From Scleromitrula shiraiana (Eukaryota; Ascomycota; Leotiomycetes; Helotiales; Sclerotiniaceae), in assembly GCA_028455995.1 (NCBI GenBank), contig JABELC010000006.1, positions 372,001 through 436,000 of the forward strand: DNA of 64,000 bases, read 5' to 3'. Of the stretch, positions 1 to 11,065 are shown piece by piece (positions within the stretch are counted from its first letter, which is position 1; every line of letters begins with the position of its first letter). The position numbers and the translations under genes are program-made. The notes below the pieces were generated by a model that made no database searches, was not told the origin of the DNA, and saw nothing but the letters and a program-made list of their open reading frames with translations.

Positions 1-1459
1 AAACAATCGCATGCTCAAATCCGGCTGCAAGGCTGCGCAATTTGGCGATGTTTCTCAAAAAAAATTGTTACAAATAAACTTGATGGTTTAGAAACCTCAA
101 CAGCTCTAAGAAAAATATAGTAACCTCATAGTATTGACACAGACTTCAGAACACTGTTCTGCATCATGTTGCTTTTTGGTGAATAGAAGATATGGATGTA
201 TGTTACAGTGACCCACAACTCATATTTAAGCGAATAGTGCGAACTCATACCTCGAGGTGCTTAATGCGAAAGTTTAACTTATATTCGAACAGTTGAATCT
301 AAAATATCAATTTTAATAAAATAATATATTTATATATTATATTTATAAAATAAAAAATTGATTTGAAAATTAAAAAATCTTTTTAATTATTAATTAATTT
401 CTATATTTTTTTAATTTTAATTTTATTAAATATATTTAATATCACTTTAAAATAAAAATAATAAAAATATTTTTAAAATTTAAATATATAAAAAATTAAA
501 TAAAATATAATTAACAATATTTAAAATTTTATTTATAAATAATATAAAATATATTAAATAATTTTTTATTCAAAAATTTATATTTTAATATATTTAATAA
601 AATCAAGATTTATATAATTATATAAAAATAATATATAAAATATTAAGTTTTATTATAATATTATTATTATAAAATTTATATTATATTATAAATCGAATTA
701 TAAACTTTTTATTTTATTAGAATTATAAAATTATAATTATTAATTGATTTTTAATTAAATTTAAAAAAATGATATTACAATAATTAATTGGGGTGATTTT
801 GAGCTCGCTTAAATATAAGTTGCCTAGTACTGTACATCAAGGATAGACCAGTACTGTCAGCAAACCAGGTCGAGTAATCGACGTATCGGAGCCTCAATCC
901 CAACATCTCCGTATAGTATAATCTGGGGAGACATAATATTCATTTCTCAAATCGAGCTTCTCTTCGAAGAACTTGTTTGTGTGTAAGAAAAGAAGAAAAG
1001 AAATTCAGCGTCCCACCAATCTCAACACATTGACCTTTGAGAAGTCTCGCCGGGCTCTAATAATTAATTGGGATGGAGGTATTTATTTAGTGATCAGTCG
1101 CTATAACTTTGCGAGATTAGGCAAGTTTCAGTTTTAGCATAGCGTATGATAGGCCACCAGACTCCTACCAGAGTTTGTAACCACAATTAAACCTTATAGC
1201 TACATACATTTCCAGAGTTCACGAAGATACTGAATAAAATACTCAATGATGCTTCATATCCAAAGACACAAATGGTTTGATCAATTGAAGAGTGTCAATT
1301 ATGCCAAGGTAAGCAGGCGGGGTGATTGCTGACTCACGCCGTGCGATGACTCTACTATACAGTAGTCAAAACCTCAATCATTCTCCGAGTATATATATAT
1401 ATATATATATACGCAAACTTAGAAGCAATTTAAGCAATTGTAATTGACATAAGTTCAAT
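1..1459. other. Gene-free leader with an AT-rich block
   Basis: No convincing coding region is seen. Roughly 300-790 is almost pure A+T and resembles RIP-degraded repeat DNA. The flanks have ordinary composition. A partial inverted repeat around 217-233 and 805-821 brackets the AT-rich part. Downstream lies the promoter side of the first acetyltransferase gene, including a TA microsatellite. Confidence 0.6.
1390..1411. repeat. TA dinucleotide microsatellite
   Basis: An uninterrupted run of about eleven TA repeats lies some 50 bases upstream of the first acetyltransferase start codon. It could behave as a variable promoter-proximal tract, but nothing in the sequence shows a function. Confidence 0.9.
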
Positions 1460-2154
1460 ATGTCCAAATATGCAGCGGAGTCAGAACGTCTATGGCTAGA
1501 GCCATTGAGTCTAGACAAACATCTGGATGATTACCATGAATTGATGTCAGCTTCATGGGGGTGAGTATATTATACTCTCTTCTCCATTTTCTTGAAATTA
1601 ATTCTTATTGGTATAGAATACTTTACCAGACCAAATCACAGAGCAGAGAATTCATGCTCTCAAGAATGCCGCATCCAGGAAAGCCATGGATAGAGAACTA
1701 TGCCATCCTTCTGCGACCATCATCTCCTCTCCCAGAGAACGAGGAGCCCAAGTTAATAGGCGCAATTGGCATGGTTAGGTTTGAAGCTGGACACGGAGCT
1801 GAAGTGGGGTATGGATTACATCCCCGTTATCAAGGTAGAGGGCTAGCTACAGAGGCGTTGAGGTTGTTTGTTGGATTATATTTCAGTCGTGAGAGTATGT
1901 TGAACTATTTTCTAATGACCTATGGGCATCATCGAAACCTTTAGGAATGTTCCACTAACTCGTAGTTAGGAGAGGGCGATTGGAATACTCTGGTAGCTGC
2001 GATTGATCCGGAGAATAGAGCAAGTGAGAGAGTAGTAGAGAAATTAGGATTCGGGAAAGGCGATCTTCGAGACAAAGAAGATGAAACGTCGGATGAAAAT
2101 AGCACAGGAAAGAAAAAACAATACAGAGAATGGATTTTGGCAGGGCCTTCCTGA
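1460..2154 (+). CDS. GNAT-family N-acetyltransferase (RimJ/RimL-like)
   Basis: Predicted acetyl-CoA-dependent N-acyltransferase of about 187 residues. Exons 1460-1560, 1617-1894 and 1970-2154 join in frame. Introns are GTGAGT...TAG and GTATGT...TAG; the second has a CTAAC branch point. The protein opens with the 'RLWLEPL' block common in this family. It then shows 'IGAIGMVRF' (strand beta 4), 'GYGLHPRYQGRGLATEAL' with the acetyl-CoA pyrophosphate-binding Q/R-x-x-G-x-A loop, and 'AAIDPENRASERVVEKLGF', the usual C-terminal signature. This supports a protein or small-molecule acetyltransferase; the substrate cannot be inferred. A paralogue follows directly on the same strand with introns at equivalent places, suggesting a tandem duplication. 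The ATG at 1460 gives a normal GNAT N-terminus. Confidence 0.85.
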
Positions 2155-2532
2155 ATTTCTTGCTTAATTCAAACAGTTTTGTTTATATAATTTCTTAGTA
2201 AAAGCACCTCATATCTAGTCACTTGTATTCACTTATCCGATTATCCCACTGTAGTTTTATTTTCTTGTGTTTGTTTCCTTTTCCTTTCCTTTTCTCGCTT
2301 GTTCATTGATTCTTTCCAGAAGATGTTTTTTATACGAACAATCGAATTATGATTGACTCGGAGCCAATCAGATCTAAGCATTAAGTGACTCATGCCGGTC
2401 GATCCTTTTACTCAATCATTACTTCCCTAACTGCTATCGTATCCTTTTCCAAACAACATCGAAGCTTTTGATTCTCTAACTCCCAATACGATTGACATTT
2501 CCATATTTTTGCTTATCAAGTTAAACAATATA
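2155..2532. other. Spacer between tandem acetyltransferase genes
   Basis: About 380 bases with pyrimidine-rich stretches, serving as the 3' end of one gene and promoter of the next. No feature was recognised. Confidence 0.6.
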
Positions 2533-3261
2533 ATGTCCCGCCCCACAATCCAATCCCAACGATTGCGCCTCGAGCCTCTCAGCCCAGATAATGATGAGCA
2601 CATCAAAGGCCTCCATGCTATATCTAATGATCCACGTTGCTATGTATGGTCGTAAGTATCTTCTCCTCAACAATATTTTGTAATTTCGCCAAGGCCATGA
2701 GAAGACCTCAGCTCACACAAAGATAGAGCTGCCTTCCCAATCCAGCAAGCCAGGGCTCAAATAGAAGAATACGCAAGTAAAGGCTTTGCAGATTGGGCAA
2801 TCATGTTACTTCCCAAAGAAAAATCTAGCACCGATGTCGATGTTGATGCCGGACAGAATCAGGAACCTAAGATGATAGGTATCGTCGGGCTACATAAGCA
2901 AAAAACTAACCCAGCCGAGCTTGCATACAAACTCAATGCATCCTATTGGGGAGGCGGATATATGTCCGAGGCTGTGAAGCTATTTTTAACTATGTTTTGG
3001 AGTCTTGAGGGTTTGTCATTTTCATCTCATGAACAAAGTTGAGAATTCTAACAGAGATTAGAGTATAGTTCTCGTTCTCAACTCATCGCTGGCGTGGATC
3101 CGGAAAATACCGCTAGTCGCCGGGTTCTTGAGAAAGCTGGTTTTCAGAAGGGAGAATTGTTACGTGAGGAGTATGAACGATTTATTCATCGGGGTCAAAA
3201 TCTGAAGAAGAGTGATATTCAATTGTGGTATCTCGATCGACCACAAATTGGTAGCTCATAG
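2533..3261 (+). CDS. GNAT-family N-acetyltransferase, tandem paralogue
   Basis: Second predicted GNAT enzyme, about 200 residues. Exons 2533-2651, 2727-3010 and 3062-3261 keep a single frame. The last intron (3011-3061) was chosen because its TTAG acceptor follows a CTAAC branch point and restores the frame, whereas the nearer ACAG gives an early stop. Conserved blocks are 'SQRLRLEPLSP' at the start, 'MIGIVGLH', 'AELAYKLNASYWGGGYMSEA' (the acetyl-CoA loop, with GGGYMSEA replacing the usual GKGYATEA), and 'IAGVDPENTASRRVLEKAGF'. Intron positions match those of the upstream gene relative to the protein, which supports common origin by tandem duplication. The substrate is unknown. The two proteins have diverged clearly, so the duplication is not recent. 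Confidence 0.83.
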
Positions 3262-3526
3262 ACTTCAACGATAGATCTGGAGAGTATATACTCGAGCGGG
3301 AGATGATTCTCACTAGGGCATGTCTATAAATAATATACAATCATCATATCTTAGGATCTCACTAAATATCTGGTTATAAGTTGTACACTAATGCAGAAAA
3401 CTAATACTTTATCTAGGTTATATAAAGGTCCAAAGAAGCCCCTAAATCCATAAACCAGTAGGCTGAGAAAAAGCCTGAGGATATGCTTAAGTAAACACTA
3501 TTTATACATGCTAGCAAATGCAAAGC

Positions 3527-5419
3527 TCAAGTTCGTGCCCGTACCATAACTTGCACACCCTTAGAATCCATCTTTGGCATCGCAACATGATAATCAAATT
3601 TAAATGCCACATCACTTTCGTCAGTCTCCCACAGCGTCATATCGAACTCCTTGAGCAGTGTCGCTACCACGAGGTACAGCTCTGCGCGAGCTAGTTCAAT
3701 ACCTAGGCATTTACGCCCCCCTTTACTGAATGCCATTTGATACCTACGACGTTCGCGACCCTCCTCGCCTAACCAGCGGTCTGGATCAAACTTGAATGGA
3801 TCCGGGAAGACACTTTCGGCCGTGTGCGCACTCAAGGTTGTTATACTCATTGGCGTTCCAGGTGGAATGATATATGATTGTGTTTTTGATGAAGATTTTA
3901 CGTGTGAAGATGGCGTATAGATGAGTTGCTCGTGCGCGATACGTGCCGCTCTAGCTGTTACTCCGAAGGAAAGTCGATTACCTTCCTCAATGACTGCCGA
4001 CAGATAGGGAAGTTGCTCGAGTTTGGTCCAGGAAATAGGTTTTGTGACTTCATCAAGTTCGGCTTGCAGTTTTTGGAGGATGGCTGGATTGGAGAGTAAG
4101 TGGCAGAACGTGACATTGAGGGTTTGTGAGGGCGATTCAGTTCCAGCAACTAAGAACACCGAGGAGTCAGTAATTGTTAATTGCAAAATGTTCTAGAGAG
4201 TAAAACATGTGGTATGTTTCAAATTAGGAAGTCGTAAGGATAAGGGAATTAAAAACGCGAGTGACAAGTTGTATAGAAAATAGCAATAACAAAAACGAAA
4301 TACACTTACGGACTAGGAGTGCACCTTCCTGCTCCAAGCGCAATAAAGATTTTTCGGCGGGTGGTAACGTAGGATTCTCGAGTACAGAGGCATAGACGGA
4401 CTCTTTTCCTGTTGGTCGCAATGGCTTTTCGCTGAGGCTCCCAGACCGCTTTGCTTCCATGAGAGCAATTAACTCGCCACGAACTCTCTACGTTGTGATG
4501 TTAGTGTTGTTGTATCTTCCGAATATGAGAAAGGATACTTACGTCAAACAATGCCATCATATCAATAAGACCAGGAGGCATTATCGGTTTGCTTATAGAT
4601 AAAGGAAGAGATTCGAGAAAGGCCGGTAGCCACGGGAAGTGTTTGTTAACATTGATACCCGTCATAAGTTCATGGCTGTTACGGCGAAGTGTAGCTGCCT
4701 GTATCTCATCGGCTAGAACATCGACCTGGTGGGCGAACAAAAAATTTGTTACAACACTGACTACTGTTAGCATCGCTCATCTATATTTTGTCGTGCCATC
4801 GAGCTAGGATCATACTCATTTGAAAACGCAAACGTTAGCTCAGAGAGGTTAGCTGAAGTCTTCTCAACAGCATGCTTTCTCAACACACTGGAGAGTTGCT
4901 CCACCTTCTTGTTGATTAATGGCTCGTGTTGGAGGATATTTCGTTTGTTAAAGAATGGAGTGAGAGCATCACGTCTTATTTTATGAAGGTCCTGACGTGC
5001 TGTTGCTCCAACACTACCTGGGATATTCAAAGATCTCAGCTGGTATTTGTATTTATCTCTACGTGCAGATGATGGAGCATAGACAGTATCTAGAAAACCC
5101 ACGTCGTCGATGTGAATTTCTTCTGGGGTCACGCGGATTATAGGACCTGTCTGGGTTAGCAACATCACAAAAATGCACCCTATTATTTTTTCAACTATCC
5201 AAATTACCTACCATATACTTTATGGAGCTCTCGGATCTTGAAGACGTATTGTCCTTGTTGAATCACATCGTAATAAAACTCATACCACCAAGTGAGTGCT
5301 GCAAGTTTCGGTCCTGGGATGTGAGACAAAGGATGAAAGTAAAGTCGGCGTATTATCCCTGTGACTACTGTCAACAGCAACAGCCCTACTGTCGTCTGTA
5401 TGATTTGAAGTAATGCCAT
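3527..5419 (-). CDS. Cytochrome P450 monooxygenase
   Basis: Microsomal haem-thiolate monooxygenase, about 517 residues. Minus-strand exons are 5419-5212, 5146-4816, 4756-4543, 4487-4310 and 4149-3527; all phases agree and the total is 518 codons. A hydrophobic N-terminal anchor (about 5-25) is followed by 'FHPLSHIPGPKLAALT'. The I-helix has 'AGTESPSQT' (about 312-320), ExxR is E366-R369, the PERF-like block is 'FDPDRW' (about 431-436), and the haem loop is 'FSKGGRKCLG' with Cys458 as iron ligand. The N-terminal 'WYEFYYDV' and 'VYGPIIRVTPEEIHI' blocks resemble fungal P450s related to the trichodiene-oxygenase/CYP58-like group (family assignment inferred). An in-frame ATG at 5506 would add 29 residues. 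Intron 4 (160 nt) is unusually long. No partner biosynthetic genes lie nearby, so the substrate is unknown. Confidence 0.9.
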
Positions 5420-7334
5420 TACAACTCTCTGGGGAAGTGAATCCAATGTCAAAGATTCATTGGACTGCAATGAATCTGGACGCAATAAAAAAGCAATGCT
5501 TTGCAAGTAAATTTCAGCTCAAATTCAAATCCCTTTGAATCGGATATATGGAAAGAATCTAGAAAAGAGACAACAAGAAGGTAGGCTTGGTGAGCTGTAC
5601 ATAGTAAGCATGCACAGACCCAACAGTTGGACGGACTACCGCCTTTCCACAATCTTGCGGTGGTAGAAGACCAGTAGTAGGCAGGGCAGCTCACTAAAGG
5701 GTTTGTAAATTAAGCGAGTGCAATGTGGTACGTAAGGCAGGATTCAATGGATCGTATCAATTTTAATAAGTGGTCCCATTAAGCTTGATTAGGAAGTTTA
5801 TTAATCAATTTTGAGGGTTTGTTAAGGGTTGACAGTCAGCTGCTACACTTGGTGGCTTGCACGTGGTGTAAGCACGGAAAATTTCAGGTCACGTGACGAT
5901 CTTAGATCTTAAGATCGAAGAGTTACGGTTAAGATCTAATGATTCAAGATCTATAGTATGTATTGTAGCAAATAGTTGAATATAAAGATCTATAAATAAT
6001 GAAGGATTTCTTCAAGTTATTAATTAGTAAACATTTATATTTAAGCTTCAAGTTCAAGTTATTTATTACTATTACTAGTAGGTATTATATTTAATATAAT
6101 TTGAATTTTTCTATTTGTTAATTGATTTTATCAAAATATAAAAACTTGAAATACTCATTAGTACTATGTGAACAGTTCAAAAGACTTTACTTTAACTTAA
6201 ATATCACCGTGACGATATTTCAAGTTTTAAAATTCTTCCGAGTCGCTTAATCTTTATAAAAGAATTTCACTTTTTCATTAATATAAATAAAATATAATTG
6301 CTAGTAATAAACGAGTTTATAATTAATAAAGAAAAATTAATATATAAAATACTAGTAATTAATTTTTATTGGAATCTTACTAATATCATGATGTCAGTGA
6401 TATTTTAGATATAAACAAAAAAATTAAATTTTTAATAAATTTCAAGTAATTAAAAAATATTATTATTATTACTACTAGACTGCCAGTGAATACTAGTACT
6501 AGTACTAGTAAGTTTCAAGTTAAAATTAACTTGAAAATATTAAAATTAAAATTAAAATTAATTGTTTGTAAATTCAAGTTGATTTATTATAGATTTAAAG
6601 TTTTAAAATCATTACTGCCCGTGAATAAAAAAATGATTTTCTTGATAAAATACATATAAATTTTATTAAATAACAAACTCGCTTACAAGTTACTACATCT
6701 TGCTTGCGTTGACGAAAGGATGAAGTTCTTTTACGGAGATTAAGCGAAGTTCGACAATTAGTGAGCATGCAACTCGTAGAAGACAACAGAAACAGACGAT
6801 AACCGGTTCTCTTCGATCTATAAATTCTAGGTAAAAGGCTCAAGATACCACGGTTCATGGACATCAATCATAGTTTCTTATTACAAGTCATATGTTGTGA
6901 TTATAGCACAGAAATCGGAAAAGGTAGTAATAAGTATTTCTGGGAAGATCGTCGATAGACTTAGATGAAAAGGAAAGACAACATAGAACAGCTCACTGAA
7001 GCTTAAAAGATGTTGTTCATTGCTGTACCAGACGATATATATGAATGGTAACCATATATCAAGAGTTGTTATTCCAAACAGTTATAATTATAGATTCATT
7101 CAGTCTGAACACCCTATTTATGGACAAGTTGTGTTTTAATCTTTATGAAAAATTAACTCGGAACATTCTCCGTAGGAGATGTAGGCCTTGGATGTCGTCT
7201 ACATCCCTGATAACTCAGGCAAGAATTACACAAACAAAAGGCCGAGGCACAAGCATCTGCATCACTGGAGACATTGCAACAATTTCTTGGGACTACAATT
7301 ACAGGGCTTTCTATAACCAAGTAGCCCATACAAA
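5420..7334. other. Intergenic region with AT-rich island
   Basis: Nothing coding was accepted here. About 5,740-6,680 is AT-rich, with many TTCAAGTT and ACTAGTA words, including a triple ACTAGT run near 6,491-6,511. It looks like an old RIP-degraded repeat island. The side next to the thioesterase-like gene (6,700-7,334) has ordinary composition but only short, unconvincing frames. Confidence 0.6.
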
Positions 7335-8294
7335 ATGACAATCCAGTTACCGTTCCAGGCATTCCATTCGGTAAGAAATGCTTTGCAGACAATACATCGC
7401 TCTTCGCAAAGAAGTCATCGATTAATTCGATCACAAACTCCCCGAATCCATTCACCTCCTCACAGATATCTGCGTCTATACTCAACACAACCACCTAATA
7501 ATGCCAATACCGAGCCTGGAACAGTACCCCCGCCACCACCTCAATACCGCGATCTTCGCTCCCAATTCTCCTCCGCTCAATCCACAGCTTATCCCTTACC
7601 TTCACCTCCCAAACGAAAACGTTCTCTACGTCCCGCGATATGGGCCTCCATCTTCCTTATAATTGGTCTCACATCCGGTCAATATGTATCCTTCGTCATA
7701 TCACCACCCCCTCTCCCCGAGCCATCCTCTCCTTCCGACGAGCTAATGACATCTTGGTTGCACGAACAAGCTAGTAAGCTCGCGATTGTGCAATCTCTCA
7801 CTTCCGACCCATCATGGCAATCTTGGGATGCATACTCCACATTCACACCCGATGAACGACCGCATCGACTTACTACCGGCCCTCTTGGTGGATCTCGTGG
7901 TCTCGGTGGCTACCAGAGAGTATTCTATAACTCTACTACGGGGGAATTCGTATCAATCATATATCTTGGCGGGGCATTGGGGGGGTGGCCAGGCGTCGTG
8001 CATGGCGGATTGATAGCGACGATTATGGATGAATCTCTGGGAAGATGTGCAATCAGACAGTTAGCTGCTGGGACAGGAGTTACCGCGCAACTGGAACTCA
8101 AATACCTTAAACCAAGTATCACAAATTCGTTTTACGTGGTGAGGTGTCAGCCTGTGGAGGAAGGAGCAGGAGAAAGGAAGAGATGGGTAGAAGGGAGATT
8201 AGAGACCTTAGAAGGAATGGTTTGTGTAGCGGGGAAAGGATTATTTGTCGCTCCGAAGGGCTATAAAACTAGAGAAATCACTGGAGGTTTCTAG
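7335..8294 (+). CDS. Hotdog-fold thioesterase-like protein (UPF0644/THEM4-type), probably mitochondrial
   Basis: Intronless 319-residue protein. The first ~50 residues are rich in Arg, Ser and His with almost no acidic residues, as in a mitochondrial targeting sequence. A proline-rich linker follows, then one hydrophobic segment around residues 100-118 ('AIWASIFLIIGLTSG'). The C-terminal half is a hotdog domain: 'GGWPGVVHGGLIATIMDESLGRC' carries the conserved VHGG-x(5)-D/E helix of the 4HBT superfamily, followed by 'TAQLELKYLKPS'. In related acyl-CoA thioesterases this helix supplies the active site. Fungal homologues are commonly annotated as UPF0644 or thioesterase-family proteins. Acyl-CoA hydrolysis at a mitochondrial membrane is therefore inferred, not shown. 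Confidence 0.85.
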   Translation: MTIQLPFQAFHSVRNALQTIHRSSQRSHRLIRSQTPRIHSPPHRYLRLYSTQPPNNANTEPGTVPPPPPQYRDLRSQFSSAQSTAYPLPSPPKRKRSLRPAIWASIFLIIGLTSGQYVSFVISPPPLPEPSSPSDELMTSWLHEQASKLAIVQSLTSDPSWQSWDAYSTFTPDERPHRLTTGPLGGSRGLGGYQRVFYNSTTGEFVSIIYLGGALGGWPGVVHGGLIATIMDESLGRCAIRQLAAGTGVTAQLELKYLKPSITNSFYVVRCQPVEEGAGERKRWVEGRLETLEGMVCVAGKGLFVAPKGYKTREITGGF

Positions 8295-9163
8295 AAATAA
8301 GGAAAACTGGCCAGTATCTTTCGGAACTCCTCTGTGCTATTATTGAACTACGTCTGGTCGGTTGTCTCAATGCTACCTAGCGATATAGAGATGAGTTTGC
8401 TTTATTAGAGTTATATCTCTATGGAACATCGGATCCTTGCTACAGTTTCTATTATAGTGCCTTGCTAACACATAGACATACCTCATTTCGAAGACAATAA
8501 AATCAGATTATGGCTTCTCAACATCATTCCGCACTTTGTTCCTCCCTCAAAATTATTATCGCCCAATGCATTTCTTTAGATACCAGATTTTGTTGTCTTC
8601 CCTATAGTTGAGCATATGTTGCTGTTATTTCACGACGATGGTTTTAAGTGGATCATTTCAACTATGCTGCGTTGAAGAGCTGATGATCTGGCCTCAGTCT
8701 AGCAAGCTATTAATATCAGAGATTCTAACTCTTTTGGCCGCTGGAGCTGTGTTGCAATTTGCTGTTGTTGGCAACCACAATTACAATTATACTCTTTCTT
8801 TTTCGAGGGAATAAGTGAGGAACGTGTAGGGCCGCCGTGATGTAATGGGGATTACTACTCTCAAAGAACTCTATCAATAAATGGAAATACTAGAGATTTT
8901 TTCAAGGTATGAGTCGAAGCAAGTTGCAGAAGTCTGCTTGTTTTTTATGTTCTATTCAAAGATTATCGTTAGACAGAGTCTACTTTGTTTCTGGTAGTAC
9001 GGTGATTATTACTCAGAGAAGCTGCTCGAACATTGGCTTGCATCTCACTAGACCCATGTCTGAACATCCGGGACTTAGCAAATATGAATGCTAATCTTAA
9101 AAATGTTCTCTCAACTCTGGAAGTTTGGTCTTTCCTCTAGACATTTTGATTAAATCTTTGTAG
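8295..9163. other. Intergenic spacer, no gene seen
   Basis: About 870 bases of ordinary composition between the thioesterase-like gene and the RBR ligase. Only short frames occur and none has recognisable content. An upstream exon of the RBR gene could lie here but could not be supported. Confidence 0.5.
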
Positions 9164-11065
9164 ATGCTCTTTACACTCTGCAAATTGTTTCGAGGTTTCC
9201 AGAAACTAGTGGAGGATATCTCGATGATCGAGTTCAACTTCTGCATGGTATTTAAACTTCTCGCACTATGGCTTTTGATTATCACTGTTTACAAAAATTA
9301 CGATCAAACCATGAATTATACCCCTCGGTGGTTATCAACCACGAATACCCGAGTCACACGCCGTCGCAATTTGCCACTCTGGGAGTTAAAAAGATCCTGG
9401 TGCTTTGGCTTTCGTTTTGATGCACATACCTTTACTGGTATTATGCATCTGATCCACGCTGCTGATTATACATCGTGGTTTTACGATCTGCTCATGGAAT
9501 ATTCGAGAGATGGCGAAATAGGTCTCAATCCATTCGCACTCAAAGAAATAGCTTGGGAAACTCTAAAGAGCCTCGAGACTATAACCGACCGTAAGGAATC
9601 GAACGATCTCAAGCGACTTGCACTTCACTTCTATTCAAAAGGCACCTCCGGCCGCACCAAGATCTCGAGTGAACTACAAGAATTTTACCCACTAAGGAGA
9701 ACATTTAGCCTCTCTTCATTTGAAAAACATAGAGGATACGAGTGTAAAGATGATAATGTGAGCGAAGTGGGCATCTTCGTCGATTCTGACGTACCTACAA
9801 TACAGGAGGAACCGCTAGGAACAGTCCTTGGATTAACATATAAACAGCACAGTCAAGGATCATTGGTTTGTCTTACAGTCGCATCCGGTATATACAGATT
9901 TCCTCACGGCTATTCTAAAGAACTCCTCTGGGCTAATCTGCAATTTCCTCGGGCAGAGATTGCCAATTATGCTAATGGTATTGTCGAACATAGAGAAAGA
10001 CTGCTGCCACACCTCAATTGGCTCATCGGACAATTGCTCCTTTCAGGTAAACCTCTAAGCCACCAAGCCGGAATTTACGAACACTTGGTTAGTATGGCCA
10101 TAACAGAGAATTCTGCCAAAGGCTCTAGTCTAAACAGGCAATTCTTCGAAGTTGGCAAATTCCAGATATTCCGAGGCTGGGAAGAAGAAGATGAATTTGT
10201 AGGTGAAATCGGAATCCTTGTTAGACCAGGTGGCCCCGAAGACCCGATATATCCCTACCACTGCCCCCATTACTGTGGAGTATGTATGGAGAGTCTTTCA
10301 TTCCGAAAGTTTCCTAGCCCAAAAATCACACAAGCGTGCAACCATCGTATGGACACATGTCTTCGTTGTTTACAGCAGAGTATGGGGATCAAAATAAAGG
10401 AAAGGTCTTGTGTTTTCATATGTCCGAGTGCAAATTGCGGAAATGAGCTAGACGGTGACGATATAAAGAAGTGGTGCACCCGAAGAATGTTCGAAAAGCA
10501 TGTATACCTCCTCATTTCCCTTTCCCGCCGCTAACTGAAGATTTAGGTATTCTGATGTTGCCTTCCGAAACTACTTGGAGGCACTACCAAATTTCTATTG
10601 GTGTTTAGCACGGCATTGCAACTCAGGACAAATTCACGAAGAAGCTACTTTCATGATGGAGTGTACAGTATGCAAATTCCAAACGTGTGTACATCATCAG
10701 CTACCATGGCACGAGGGAGAATCGTGCGCGGAATACGACGTTCGGCCTTCAAGGCAACAAAGGGAGATTGGGGCTTCACTCGATTTTATTCAAAGTCATG
10801 ATTTGACGAAACCATGTCCACGTTGTCAAGCACCAATCGAGAAGAACGAAGGCTGTCCTCATATGATATGTATAGGTCGTAAGTCAAAACATAATTCTAT
10901 GAGAATTGTAGAATGGTCTAACTTCTTTTAGGATCGTCTCTTAGCGGAAAATGCGGCTACGAATTTTGCTTCTTCTGCTTGGCTCTTTGGCAAGGATTCC
11001 AAAATACTAGACATGTGGGATCCGATCCACGCTGTCACTGGCCTCACTTCAACGTTGTTCAATAG
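9164..11065 (+). CDS. RBR (RING-IBR-RING) E3 ubiquitin ligase
   Basis: Predicted RBR ligase, which accepts ubiquitin from an E2 on a catalytic cysteine before transfer. Exons 9164-10497, 10547-10878 and 10932-11065 give about 599 residues. RING1 starts with 'CGVCMESLSF' (about residue 370) and continues through 'ACNHRMDTCLRCL'. The IBR follows ('WCLARHCNSG', 'CTVCKFQTCVHH', about 455-510). RING2 has 'CPRCQAPIEKNEGCPHMIC' (about 535-555), whose GC-x-H-M cysteine is the expected catalytic residue, then 'CGYEFCFFCL' and a His/Cys tail. The first intron only fits the frame if it uses a GC-AG donor (GCATGT at 10498). The N-terminal ~350 residues match nothing I know. The start is uncertain: a different frame from 9268 also looks protein-like for about 50 codons, so a 5' intron or different first exon is possible. 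Confidence 0.8.

Noticed and set aside
6595..6867. 90-codon minus-strand frame with basic residues
   Set aside because: Partly within AT-rich DNA, no motif and no adjacent exons.
3527..8294. P450 with neighbouring genes as a secondary-metabolite cluster
   Set aside because: No polyketide synthase, NRPS, terpene cyclase or dedicated transporter nearby; the acetyltransferases alone do not make a cluster.
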